A DNA stretch of 39,814 nucleotides from RGIG3178 sp964533965 (lineage in GTDB: Bacteria > Bacillota > Clostridia > Christensenellales > QAND01), in assembly GCA_964533965.1 (NCBI GenBank), contig CAZHNN010000021.1:1-39814 (forward strand). Reading direction: 5' to 3'. Below the pieces are notes generated by a model that searched no databases, was not told the DNA's origin, and saw only the letters and a program-made list of their open reading frames with translations. Of this stretch, positions 22,336 to 30,536 are shown piece after piece. The translations under genes were made by a program, and so were the position numbers. The stretch's first letter is position 1; every line of letters begins with the position of its first letter.

Positions 22336-24399
22336 TTATCTCCTTCTGCGTGGCCGTAATGGCGGCAGATCATCGTCTTCGTTCTCGTACTGCAGGTGCA
22401 CAGGAGGTTTTTCGGTTTGCTCCGACAGCGGCGGCCTTCTTCTCCTCTGTGTGACGTTCATGTCGACATCGTAGAGTTGATCGAGGTTTTCGCTGCTCTC
22501 CTCGTCGGCGAGCCTGGACCTGCGAAGCGGCCTTTTGTCTTCCGTAAATTCCGGGCGCCTCAACGCCTGCTTTTTGACGTCCTCCGCCTGCGCTTGCGTT
22601 GGCGTGTCGGTCAAGGCAACGGGGCCATATACCCTGCTTTCCTCTTCCTCCACAACACTCTGACGTGCCTGGAAGGAATCCTTATCGCCTTCCAACGTAA
22701 AGGTACGCCTTCTTCCAGCAGAGCCCGCATTGTCCGCAGGCTTTGTCGTGCTGCGAAGAATCGGCTGCGTATGCTCCATGGATGGAATTCTTCTGACGGG
22801 TTCGCCTTGGGGCAATCGGGTCGGGCGGGCATCGACAATCAGATCATCATCCTCATCTTCCGAATCTTCGTCCCACTCTTCCTGTTCCCTGCGTTGCCTC
22901 GATCCGCCACCTCCGCGGCCGCCCTTGCGCTTATCCTGTATGATGAGGATTGCCAACACGATGCCTGCGATGACGATCAACGCCACGATGACCACCATGA
23001 CGATGAACAGCGTATGCAGCGTATCGGTGCCGGAAGGCTTTACTACCTCCGGCGTTGGAGAGCCGACTTGGCTGGTAACCAACACTTGCTTGGTGACAAT
23101 CGCGATCGGGGCGCCACTGGGATCGTTACCGGTTGCGGTAAACGTAAAGGATCCGGCCTGGTTGAGCTTGCAGATCTTTTTCTGCGTCGATTGGCCGCCG
23201 GGAGCCAGCGACACGATGGATACGATGTCACCGAGCGTCGGTTCCTTCACGCTGATGTTGTTGATGGTCAGGCCGCTGATGTTCGTGATCGTGACGGTAA
23301 ACGTCACATCGCCCGGAAATGTCGTCATGGCGACGGGGCTTGCGGAAACGTCCAGCGTCAACGGACTGCCCGCCTGCAACACGGAAACGGTGATGGGATC
23401 GGATGTCTTCGTAGCCGAACCCGTGCCGGACGGATAGGTGATTGTAAAGGACACCGCTCTCCCAGCCGTCATCGCGGTCGGATACGTGATGTTCAGCGTC
23501 TTTGGCGTCGTCCCCGTGGTCGCGGCGATGTTTGCGTCGCTCCTGACGATGCTGCCCAGATCATCCGTTACCTTGATGCCCGATACCGCGACGGGGCTGT
23601 TGTTTGTGATAACGATGGAAAAGGTCACGGTATCGCCGGAATTGACCTGCGTCTTGTCGGCGGTTGCCGTAATCGAAAGGTCCGCGTTTGCAAGCGTGAT
23701 ATTAAGCGCATCCAGCGTCTTGGTCCTGGTCGTGCCTGCCGCGGTATATTCCACCTTCGGCACCGAGGAGATATCGGCATTGACCACGACCGAGGATACC
23801 TTCTGATAAGACTCGCCAGCATTGAGGGTCAACCCGGAAATGATGGTGCCGTCTATGCACGAGTCGGTCAGCTTCAGGTTTGTGATGGTGGCGGTACCGG
23901 TATTTTTGAAGTTGTACGTTAATTTGACGGTATCGCCCATCTGCACTTTCGTGTTGTTGGCGGTCCTGGTAAACGATAGCGAGACGGTCGGCTCTTCCAG
24001 CGGAACGGTGAACGTCGCCGTATTGGTTCCCGCCGTGCTGCCTGTTCCCGTCCAGTCGACGGTGAGCATTTTTTCCCGACCCACGTCGCTGGAGCCGATC
24101 GTGACTTGCAGTGAAAAATCCTTGGAGCCGCCTTTAGCGATGGTGTTCTCTATATCCAGCCGATACGTGTCCACTTGCAGCGTTACGCTTGTGACGTCAA
24201 CGCCTGTGTTGTTCTGCAGCGTTCCGGTCAGGGTTACCTTGCCACCAGATGACGGGAGGCTGCCGGGCGTCACAGTCAGGTTGTTTACGTCCAGATTGCC
24301 TGCCGCAAAGGCGACGGTTTTGGGGATAGCTCCAAATGCAAACAACAGGGCGGCGCAGAGCGCCATGCAAAGCGATCGTAACGAGCGTTTGCGATTCAT
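22336..24399 (-). CDS. membrane-anchored surface protein with DUF11-like beta-sandwich repeats
   Basis: This is a 687-residue protein. The signal peptide is about residues 1-32 (Arg/Lys start, hydrophobic core, AFA end). The extracellular part holds about four Ig-like units of the conserved-repeat/DUF11 or CARDB kind, near 38-132, 136-232, 237-340 and 345-443. Repeated wording is GDTVKLTYNFKNTG, GDTVTFSIVITNNS and GDVTFTVTITNIS. A single membrane helix (about 462-487) is followed by a 200-residue cytoplasmic tail that is strongly charged, with an acidic run (EDSEDEDDD) and an Arg-rich end (PRRRR). The large tail suggests an internal partner; no kinase or enzyme motif is seen. The ATG at 24399 follows GAGGAGGAG, 30 bases after the broken ilvE gene, with which it may share transcription. 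Function is unknown; adhesion or envelope organisation is a guess. Confidence 0.8.
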   Translation of the reverse strand: MNRKRSLRSLCMALCAALLFAFGAIPKTVAFAAGNLDVNNLTVTPGSLPSSGGKVTLTGTLQNNTGVDVTSVTLQVDTYRLDIENTIAKGGSKDFSLQVTIGSSDVGREKMLTVDWTGTGSTAGTNTATFTVPLEEPTVSLSFTRTANNTKVQMGDTVKLTYNFKNTGTATITNLKLTDSCIDGTIISGLTLNAGESYQKVSSVVVNADISSVPKVEYTAAGTTRTKTLDALNITLANADLSITATADKTQVNSGDTVTFSIVITNNSPVAVSGIKVTDDLGSIVRSDANIAATTGTTPKTLNITYPTAMTAGRAVSFTITYPSGTGSATKTSDPITVSVLQAGSPLTLDVSASPVAMTTFPGDVTFTVTITNISGLTINNISVKEPTLGDIVSIVSLAPGGQSTQKKICKLNQAGSFTFTATGNDPSGAPIAIVTKQVLVTSQVGSPTPEVVKPSGTDTLHTLFIVMVVIVALIVIAGIVLAILIIQDKRKGGRGGGGSRQRREQEEWDEDSEDEDDDLIVDARPTRLPQGEPVRRIPSMEHTQPILRSTTKPADNAGSAGRRRTFTLEGDKDSFQARQSVVEEEESRVYGPVALTDTPTQAQAEDVKKQALRRPEFTEDKRPLRRSRLADEESSENLDQLYDVDMNVTQRRRRPPLSEQTEKPPVHLQYENEDDDLPPLRPRRRR

Positions 24400-24429
24400 G
24401 TTCTCCTCCTCAGACGCAAAGGATTTGCG

Positions 24430-25483
24430 TCATAGGGATACCGTCCAGCCCATTTCATCCGGAAGTACTCCGAATTGGATGCCGGTCAGCGTGTTATAGA
24501 TTCTCTCCGCACAAGGGCCCATCTGTCCGTCCGCCACCTGCAGGTCTTGGCCTTGATAGACAAGGTATCCAACGGGTGAAATGACGGCATCCGAACACCT
24601 CTTCAAGCGTACCCTTTTGATGCGCTTCCAACACTTCGTCGAAGGATAGCGGGCGCTCCTCCACTTCAAAGCCGAGTTTGGGCGCCAGTTCAAGCACGCT
24701 CTTGCGCGTGATGCCGCCCAGGATGGAGCCCTGCAGCTTCGGGGTGATCAGCTTGCCGTTTATCTTGAAAAAGATGTTCATGGAACCGACTTCTTCAATA
24801 TATTTGCGCTCAACGCCGTCCAGCCACAGAACCTGTGCGCAGCCATTCTCTTTGGCGGTCTGGTCTGCGATCAGACTGACCGCATAGTTGCCTGCGGCTT
24901 TTGCAAAGCCCATGCCGCCTCTGACGGCACGGACGTATTCGTTCTCCACGAGAATCCGCACGGGTTTGAGCCCTTCGGAATAATACGCACCTACCGGCGA
25001 AAGGATGATCATGAAAAGGTAGGTCTCCGCCACATGCACGCCCAGCGCCGGATCCAGCGCTATGGCAAATGGACGGATATACAGCGAAGTACCTTCGCTC
25101 TTTGGCACCCAATCGGCCTCGATGCGAATGAGCTCCTTCAAATATTCATATACCTGATCGACATCGATGGCGGGGATGCAAAGGCGCTCCGCGCTGCGGT
25201 TGAAGCGAAGCAGGTTTTCCATCGGGCGGAACAGCTGGATCGAGCCGTCCGGCTTGCGATAGGCTTTCAAGCCTTCAAAGATCGCCTGCCCGTAGTGCAA
25301 CACCATCGCGGAAGGCTCCATCAAAACCGGCGCATACGGAACAATGCGTGCATCATGCCAGCCGCGCCCTTTGGTGTAGTTCATGGCAAACATATGGTCG
25401 GTGAAATTCTTGCCGAAACCGAGCTTGCTCTCGTCCGTGGGCTTCGCTTTGGGATGTTGTGTTTTCTCAATGATAAGATCCAT
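24430..25483 (-). pseudogene. ilvE: branched-chain amino acid aminotransferase, frameshifted by an apparent 11-base deletion
   Basis: The frame opens at the ATG 25483 (binding site GGGGGA) and matches the eukaryote-like BCAT branch of fold type IV aminotransferases. Landmarks are GQAIFEGLKAYR, FNRSAERLCIP, the PLP lysine in GFAKAAGNYAVS (Lys195) and SILGGITRKSVLELA. At residue 298 (TLEEVFG, base 24590) the frame departs from the family. The expected continuation, AVISPVGYLVYQGQDL to GWTVSL, is present in another frame and runs to a stop at 24430. Four residues, normally X-G-T-A, are missing at the joint, equal to 12 bases with one base left. As read, the product is 329 residues with an unrelated last 31. 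The lost Gly-Thr-Ala loop binds the PLP phosphate. It could be a real mutation or an assembly error. Confidence 0.85.
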
Positions 25484-25509
25484 CGTTAAATCCCCCTATT
25501 GATGCTTGT

Positions 25510-25539
25510 ATTGTAGCCGTTCGCATGGTCAAATGTCAA
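25510..25539 (-). promoter_or_regulatory. promoter of ilvE
   Basis: On the minus strand a consensus TTGACA (25534-25539) and TACAAT (25510-25515) are 18 bases apart. The -35 overlaps the last codons of the upstream YigZ-family gene. Confidence 0.65.
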
Positions 25540-26180
25540 ACACTTGCCGCAAGAACAGGCCGTTTCACCAGTGTTTGCTCCAGAATATTACATGTCGCGC
25601 TGCCGGATGACATATCCCGAATTTCCCGCAACACGGCTTCGGTTTTGTCCTGTTGGCAGATCGCATGAATGCGTACGCTATCTGCAAAATCGCTTTTCAC
25701 AACTATCAGGCCGGAACTCTTGATGTACCGCTCCACCTTGGCATACGTGGCGTACGGGCACTGTATCAACAGCGCATCGGCAACGGCCATTTCGCAGATT
25801 CCTGCCGCATCTATGGCAGCTGCGCAAGCAGCGCCGTATGCTCTTACCAGGCCGTTTGCGCCAAGCTGTATGCCGCCGAAATACCGCACGACCACGACTA
25901 GCAAGTTCGTGAGCTGTTTTTTCTGCAGAACGTCCAATATCGGAAGCCCCGCTGTGCCCTGCGGCTCGTTGTCGTCGGAATACTTCATCTGATCGGCGTT
26001 TTCACCCAGCATGTACGCATAGCAATGATGTGTTGCAGTATAATGCGCTTTTCTAAGCGCGTCCAGCGCATTTTGCGCCTGTTCCGCAGACTCTATCGGA
26101 TAGGCGAACGAGAGAAAACGGCTCTTTTTGATGACAAGATCCGCCTTGGATTCGAAGGCTATGGTGCGATAGGTTTTCAA
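25536..26180 (-). CDS. YigZ/IMPACT family protein
   Basis: This 214-residue protein has the two-domain layout of the YigZ (UPF0029/IMPACT) family. The N-terminal domain carries KKSRFLSFAYPI, the THHCYAYMLG motif, the DDNEPQGTAGLPIL segment and the VVVRYFGGIQLGANGLVRAY signature (about 97-116). The C-terminal DUF1949-type ferredoxin-like domain covers about 135-205. The family's bacterial role is not established; the eukaryotic relative IMPACT acts in translational control. The start is a TTG at 26180 that overlaps the tyrS stop by 4 bases, with no free binding site. It is therefore probably translated by ribosomes finishing tyrS. Confidence 0.88.
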   Translation of the reverse strand: MKTYRTIAFESKADLVIKKSRFLSFAYPIESAEQAQNALDALRKAHYTATHHCYAYMLGENADQMKYSDDNEPQGTAGLPILDVLQKKQLTNLLVVVVRYFGGIQLGANGLVRAYGAACAAAIDAAGICEMAVADALLIQCPYATYAKVERYIKSSGLIVVKSDFADSVRIHAICQQDKTEAVLREIRDMSSGSATCNILEQTLVKRPVLAASV

Positions 26181-27391
26181 CCTTCCAACACAATGCGATG
26201 GAATATCTTCTTGCCCTTTTTCAGGATCACACCGCTCTTGAGGGCCTGTTCATCCATCGGCTGGAAGATATCGCTCACACGCGCATCGTCCGTGCTGATG
26301 CCGCCCCCTTCGATGAGCCGCCGTGCCTCGCCCTTGCTCTTGCAAAGACCGCACAGAACCAGCATATCCACAACGGTGGGGTTTTGCGCAAGCTGCGTGG
26401 GCGTGACTACCGTGGTCGGCATGTTCAGTATATCCCCGCCACCGCCGAACAGAGCCTCGCTGGCTTCTATCGCCTTTTCCGCCTCGAGTTGCCCATGCAC
26501 CAGTTTGGTCACCTCAAAGGCCAGCCGCTTTTTGGCGTCGTTGATGTTATTAAGCCTGCTTATCCGCTCTATTTCGTCAATGTCTAAAAACGTCAGAAGC
26601 AGAAGGCAGTCCTTGACCTTCGCATCCTCTACGTTTCGCCAGTATTGGTAGAAATCATAGGGACTCGTCTTCTGTGCGTTCAGCCACAGCGCGCCTTTGA
26701 CGGTCTTGCCCATCTTGGTGCCGTCGCTGTTGGTCAAAAGCGTAAATGTCATCGCGTAGGCGTTGCCCTTTTCCAGCCTGCGGATCAGGTCGACACCAGC
26801 CAGTATATTGCTCCATTGATCGTCTCCGCCCAGCTGCAGCATGACGTTTTTCGTACGGTACAAGTGCAGGAAATCGTAGGCTTGCATGATCATGTAGTTG
26901 AATTCAAGGAACGTCAGACCTTCCTCATAGCGGCTTTTGTAGCACTCCGCCGCAAGCATGCGGTTGACGGTAAAGCAGGTGCCCACCTCGCGCAGCAGAT
27001 CGACATAGTTGAGCTTCAAAAGCCAATCCGCGTTGTTGACCATCAGCGCCTTGTCATCGGCAAAATCCAGAAAACGGGCCATTTGGACTTTAAACGCTTC
27101 GGCGTTCTGATTGATCCTATCCAGCGTCATCATGGTGCGGATATCGTTGCGTCCGGACGGATCGCCAACCGTTGCTGTGCCGCCGCCAACCACGACGACA
27201 GGCAAATGGCCTGCCCTTTGCATGTGGCCCATTGCCATCAGCTGTAAAAAATGACCGACATGCAGACTATCCGCGGTGGGATCATATCCGGTATAAAAAG
27301 CAACTTTTTTTTCGGACAGCACGTCCTTAATCTCGGGGTGACTTACCTGCTTGATGAATCCACGCTGCATGAGCACATCGTAAGCGTTCAA
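26177..27391 (-). CDS. tyrS: tyrosyl-tRNA synthetase
   Basis: This 404-residue class I synthetase charges tRNA-Tyr. It shows the HIGH-type motif HVGH (44-47), GGGTATVGDPSGR, the tyrosine pocket NADWL and FTVNRML, LQLGGDDQWSNI, and the KMSKS-type motif KMGKT (226-230). A C-terminal S4 RNA-binding domain carries KSKGEARRLIEGGGI. The start is taken as the TTG at 27391, giving MNAYDVLMQRGF, because AAGGAG (27403-27408) lies 11 bases upstream and homologues begin at this place. The in-frame ATG at 27412 and TTG at 27418 have no binding site. It sits between an aminotransferase gene and a YigZ gene in one operon. No Tyr T-box is seen in front of that operon, unlike the ileS unit. Confidence 0.92.
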   Translation of the reverse strand: MNAYDVLMQRGFIKQVSHPEIKDVLSEKKVAFYTGYDPTADSLHVGHFLQLMAMGHMQRAGHLPVVVVGGGTATVGDPSGRNDIRTMMTLDRINQNAEAFKVQMARFLDFADDKALMVNNADWLLKLNYVDLLREVGTCFTVNRMLAAECYKSRYEEGLTFLEFNYMIMQAYDFLHLYRTKNVMLQLGGDDQWSNILAGVDLIRRLEKGNAYAMTFTLLTNSDGTKMGKTVKGALWLNAQKTSPYDFYQYWRNVEDAKVKDCLLLLTFLDIDEIERISRLNNINDAKKRLAFEVTKLVHGQLEAEKAIEASEALFGGGGDILNMPTTVVTPTQLAQNPTVVDMLVLCGLCKSKGEARRLIEGGGISTDDARVSDIFQPMDEQALKSGVILKKGKKIFHRIVLEG

Positions 27392-27424
27392 GCGGATTTC
27401 ATCTCCTTCCATTCTCAAGTATAT

Positions 27425-28600
27425 CTATATCTGTTCATGCAATAGTTTGCCCAGAGTCCGCATGCCCTCTTCAATGCGCTGCGGTTCGCTGGCGGAGAAA
27501 TTCAAACGCATGGTGTTGGAATATCCGCCTTCGGGATAGAAGAACGTGCCTGGCACATAGGCTACCTTATGCTCGGCGGCCTTTACGGCGAGTTGCTTGG
27601 TATCGATGCCGTCTGGAACCTCGCACCAGACGAACAAACCACCGTCGGGAGAGGTATGCTTCGAACCTTTGGGGAAATACCGGAACGCATCCATCATGGC
27701 TTTGAGCTGTTCACGGTATGGCGGCAATATCTGTTCAATATGCGAGAAGTAATGGCCTTCCCTTATATAGGCATCCACCACCGCCTGGCTCAAGTTGCTG
27801 GTATGCGTATCGGCACCCTGTTTGTTGACGGCCATCGCACGCAATATGTCCAGACGTGCGATCGCGGCGCCCACGCGCAGTCCCGGCGAAACGGTCTTGG
27901 AAAAACTCAGAAGATGTACGACACGGCCCTCTGTGTCAAACGAAGCAATGGCCGGCAGCGCCTGCCCATAATAGCGGAGGCTGCCGTAGGGATCGTCCTC
28001 AAGCACATACGTGTCGTACCGGTTCGCAAGCTTAACCACCTTTTGGCGCTTTTCGGCGCTCATCGTACATCCCGTTGGATTCTGGAACGTGGAGACGGTA
28101 TAAAAGAATTTGGGCTTATACTGTGCCATCGCATGCTCGAGCTTTTCAATGTTGACGCCGTCTTCGTCCATCTCAACGCCGATAACATTGGCCTGATAGC
28201 TTGCAAAGATCTGCAGCGCACCCAAAAACGTGGGCTTTTCGCACACGATCACGTCACCCGGGTTGATCATCACCTTGGTGAACAATTCAATGCCCTGACT
28301 GGAGCCTGTCAAGATCAGCACGTTTTCAACGCTACAGGCGATGTCACGCGGCTTTGCTACGGTGATGACGGACTCGCGAAGCGGCGCCCAGCCCTCCGTG
28401 ACGCCGTATTGAAGGATCGTAGCCCCCTGCTCCCGTATGAGCCGTGAGGACAGCTCTGCGATCGTCTGAGAAGGGAAGCTTTTGGCGCTTGGCAACCCAC
28501 CGGCAAAAGAGATGATATCGGGATTTTCCGTCATCTTCAAAATTTCGCGGATGGCACTGCCTGAAAGCGAATTCATACGAGTTGCAAACGTTGGGTGCAT
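27425..28600 (-). CDS. PLP-dependent class I aminotransferase (LysN/MocR-domain-like)
   Basis: This 391-residue protein belongs to the fold type I aminotransferase branch that contains 2-aminoadipate aminotransferase and the catalytic domain of MocR regulators. Visible are ISFAGGLPSAKSFP (29-42), LQYGVTEGWAPLRE, LTGSSQGIELF, FQNPTGCTMS, LEDDPYGSLRYYG and the PLP lysine in SFSKTVSPGLRVG. The C-terminal GTFFYPEGGYSNTMRLNFS is typical. There is no DNA-binding domain. The substrate may be an aromatic, branched or 2-aminoadipate type amino acid; its place before tyrS hints at tyrosine, but that is weak. The ATG at 28600 follows AAAAGGAG. It is the first gene of the operon with tyrS and yigZ. Confidence 0.85.
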   Translation of the reverse strand: MHPTFATRMNSLSGSAIREILKMTENPDIISFAGGLPSAKSFPSQTIAELSSRLIREQGATILQYGVTEGWAPLRESVITVAKPRDIACSVENVLILTGSSQGIELFTKVMINPGDVIVCEKPTFLGALQIFASYQANVIGVEMDEDGVNIEKLEHAMAQYKPKFFYTVSTFQNPTGCTMSAEKRQKVVKLANRYDTYVLEDDPYGSLRYYGQALPAIASFDTEGRVVHLLSFSKTVSPGLRVGAAIARLDILRAMAVNKQGADTHTSNLSQAVVDAYIREGHYFSHIEQILPPYREQLKAMMDAFRYFPKGSKHTSPDGGLFVWCEVPDGIDTKQLAVKAAEHKVAYVPGTFFYPEGGYSNTMRLNFSASEPQRIEEGMRTLGKLLHEQI

Positions 28601-28631
28601 ACGAATGCTCCTTTTTTCACCGTTTCTCCTT

Positions 28632-28659
28632 ATTTTACATCATCCCGAACGCCTGTCAA
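28632..28659 (-). promoter_or_regulatory. promoter of the aminotransferase-tyrS-yigZ operon
   Basis: On the minus strand a consensus TTGACA (28654-28659) and TAAAAT (28632-28637) are 16 bases apart. Transcription would start about 25 bases before the ATG at 28600. There is no room for a T-box leader. Confidence 0.7.
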
Positions 28660-28890
28660 CCACGGGTATATATGTATATATATGCATCCTATTATTTTTT
28701 GTCGTACCCCTGTCTTCCTGACCTTCGCCTTTCGGAATAGTCCGTTCCGGTGCCGTAGCGAATCGGACTTCTAGTCTCAAGCTTGCATCAAGATACAGTA
28801 CCGGGTTGTACAAGCTGCTATTTAACGCGAATTGAATGGATGCCGGTATGTATATTATGAATCTTTATCCATTATTTTCTCAGAATGCCT

Positions 28891-28918
28891 TGACGGGGCA
28901 ATCCCCTGTGATATAATG
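28891..28918 (+). promoter_or_regulatory. promoter of the amino-acid ABC transporter unit
   Basis: TTGACG (28891-28896), 16 bases and a perfect TATAAT (28913-28918) with an upstream TG (extended -10). The leader is about 27 bases. Confidence 0.75.
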
Positions 28919-28951
28919 GGCTAAGCAATAAATGCTCATGGGGAGGTTATC

Positions 28952-29752
28952 ATGAAAAAGACGAGTAAAATCTTTGTGTTTTTGATGTGCCTGGCACTGC
29001 TGTTGTCCGTCATCGGATGCTCTGCCCAAAGTCCTGCTGCGACGTCTTCGCCGAAGCCCACGACCAAGCTGGACGCGATCAAGAAGAAGGGCTACATCGT
29101 ATGGGGGACCAACGCTGCGTTCCCGCCGTTTGAATTCAAGGACAGCACCGGCAAAGTCGCCGGCGTGGATGCGGATATCGCCAAAGCGATTGCGGATTCG
29201 TTGGGCGTTGAGCTCCGCGTGGAAGACATGGAATTCGATTCCCTGCCCGCAGCACTGGCCAGCGGCAAGATCGACTTCATTGGAGCCGGTTTCACCAAGA
29301 CCGACGAGCGCGCAAAGAGCATGGACTTCAGCGTTGATTACTACACGGCCGTTCAGGTTGTGATTGTAAAAGATGGCTCGAAGATTGCGAGTAAGGACGA
29401 TCTGAAGAACAAGAAGATCGGTGTGCAGACAGGCACGACCGGCAGCTTTATCGCCGAGGAGATCTCCGGCGTTAAGATGAGCAACTACAATTCGCTGACG
29501 CTTGCCTGCCAGGATCTGAAGAATGGCCGCATCGATGCCGTCATCGGAGATAACCTTCCCATCGCCATGATCCAGAGCCAGATCTCCGGCTTGAAGATCG
29601 TGAGCGGCATCAAATACGACGAGGAAAAATACGCCCTCGCGGTGGATAAAGGCAACGCGGAACTGTTGGCCAAGATCAACGAAGTATTGAACGGTCTGAT
29701 CCAAAAGGGCACCATTTCGGATAAGCTCAAGCTCTATTCCACAACGGAATAA
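28952..29752 (+). CDS. amino-acid ABC transporter substrate-binding lipoprotein
   Basis: This 266-residue protein has a lipoprotein signal peptide ending in SVIGC, with Cys23 as the lipidation site, a Ser/Thr/Pro/Lys linker, and a periplasmic-binding-protein type II (SBP_bac_3) domain. Family landmarks are GTNAAFPPFEF, GVDADIAKAIADSLG, FDSLPAALASGKIDFI, FTKTDERAKSMDFSVDY, LKNKKIGVQTGTTG and YALAVDKGN. It captures an amino acid outside the cell and delivers it to the permease downstream. The ligand is probably polar or basic, but cannot be fixed from sequence. The ATG at 28952 follows GGGGAGG. A strong hairpin separates it from the permease gene, which fits the usual higher expression of the binding protein. 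Confidence 0.92.
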   Translation: MKKTSKIFVFLMCLALLLSVIGCSAQSPAATSSPKPTTKLDAIKKKGYIVWGTNAAFPPFEFKDSTGKVAGVDADIAKAIADSLGVELRVEDMEFDSLPAALASGKIDFIGAGFTKTDERAKSMDFSVDYYTAVQVVIVKDGSKIASKDDLKNKKIGVQTGTTGSFIAEEISGVKMSNYNSLTLACQDLKNGRIDAVIGDNLPIAMIQSQISGLKIVSGIKYDEEKYALAVDKGNAELLAKINEVLNGLIQKGTISDKLKLYSTTE

Positions 29753-29769
29753 CTTTTGGATTGCGTACT

Positions 29770-29800
29770 GCAAAGCCACTGCCAATGGCAGTGGCTTTGC
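29770..29800 (+). terminator. hairpin between binding-protein and permease genes
   Basis: GCAAAGCCACTGCC (29770-29783) and GGCAGTGGCTTTGC (29787-29800) form a perfect 14-bp stem with a 3-base loop. There is no T run, only ATTGTATCTTT. It more likely protects the upstream mRNA end or gives partial termination than stops all transcription. Confidence 0.65.
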
Positions 29801-29840
29801 ATTGTATCTTTGAACGGGTTGTGGCAAGGGAGGAAATGCC

Positions 29841-30521
29841 ATGGGATTGTTGGAAAGCGTAAGCGGTGTCATCTATTCCAACCTCATACGGGAAAGTCGC
29901 TATCTGCTATTTTTCAAGGGTTTGAGCGTCACGCTGCAGATAACGGCGTTCGCCTTTTTAATGGGCATCGTCATCGGCACCGTTGTCGCGGTATTGCGGA
30001 TCTGGAACGTTCGCATCCTGTCACAGGTTGCCAAAGCCTATGTCAGCGTCATCCGCGGAACGCCGGCGGTGGTACAACTGGTCATCATCTATTATGCAAT
30101 CCTGGCGGATGTCAGCATGTCCAAGGTGCTGGTCGCCTCCGCCGCATTTGCCATCAACTCGGGTGCGTATGTGTCAGAGTTGATACGCGCAGGCATTTTG
30201 GCGGTGGACAAAGGTCAAACCGAAGCAGCCCGCTCACTTGGCATGACGAATTTTCAGACCATGTGGCGTGTCGTCATTCCCCAGGCCATTAAGTACATTC
30301 TCCCCGCCCTTGTCAATGAGCTGATACAGGTTTTAAAGGAAACTGCCATCGCAGGCTTTATCGCGCTTGATGATCTCACGCGGACGGGCGATATCGTGCG
30401 ATCACGGACATTTGATCCGTTTACGCCGTTTATCGTCGTTGCCGTCGTCTATTTCTACACAACCACCATCCTGTCGATTTTCGCGGAAAAGCTCGAAGCG
30501 AAGATGCGCTCGTCGGATTGA
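29841..30521 (+). CDS. amino-acid ABC transporter permease
   Basis: This 226-residue inner-membrane permease is of the HisM/GlnP family, with about five membrane helices. The start of the BPD_transp domain is visible in FFKGLSVTLQITAFAFLMG. RGTPAVVQLVIIYY precedes the EAA loop EAARSLGMTNFQTMWRVVIP, which docks the ATPase, and KETAIAGFIALDDL follows. It forms the channel for the amino acid delivered by the upstream lipoprotein. The ATG at 29841 follows GGGAGG. The ATP-binding gene that normally follows is absent here, replaced by an unknown membrane-protein gene. Confidence 0.92.
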   Translation: MGLLESVSGVIYSNLIRESRYLLFFKGLSVTLQITAFAFLMGIVIGTVVAVLRIWNVRILSQVAKAYVSVIRGTPAVVQLVIIYYAILADVSMSKVLVASAAFAINSGAYVSELIRAGILAVDKGQTEAARSLGMTNFQTMWRVVIPQAIKYILPALVNELIQVLKETAIAGFIALDDLTRTGDIVRSRTFDPFTPFIVVAVVYFYTTTILSIFAEKLEAKMRSSD

Positions 30522-30536
30522 GAAAGGAAATGTAAC

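Larger units (their letters stand above)
28601..28951. other. 351-base divergent intergenic region
   Basis: It holds the outward-facing promoters of the aminotransferase operon (left) and of the amino-acid ABC unit (right). Between them are an alternating TA tract of about 20 bases (28667-28685) next to the left -35, and one inverted repeat with arms AGTCCG (28739-28744) and CGGACT (28764-28769). No gene-like frame or T-box is visible in it. Confidence 0.6.

Noticed and set aside
24430..24693. Separate 87-codon gene after ilvE
   Set aside because: Its C-terminal 52 residues are the displaced end of ilvE, and the rest is out-of-frame ilvE sequence.
28880..29872. 330-codon frame opposite the binding-lipoprotein gene
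   Set aside because: The plus strand has the promoter, ribosome binding site, lipobox and family motifs.
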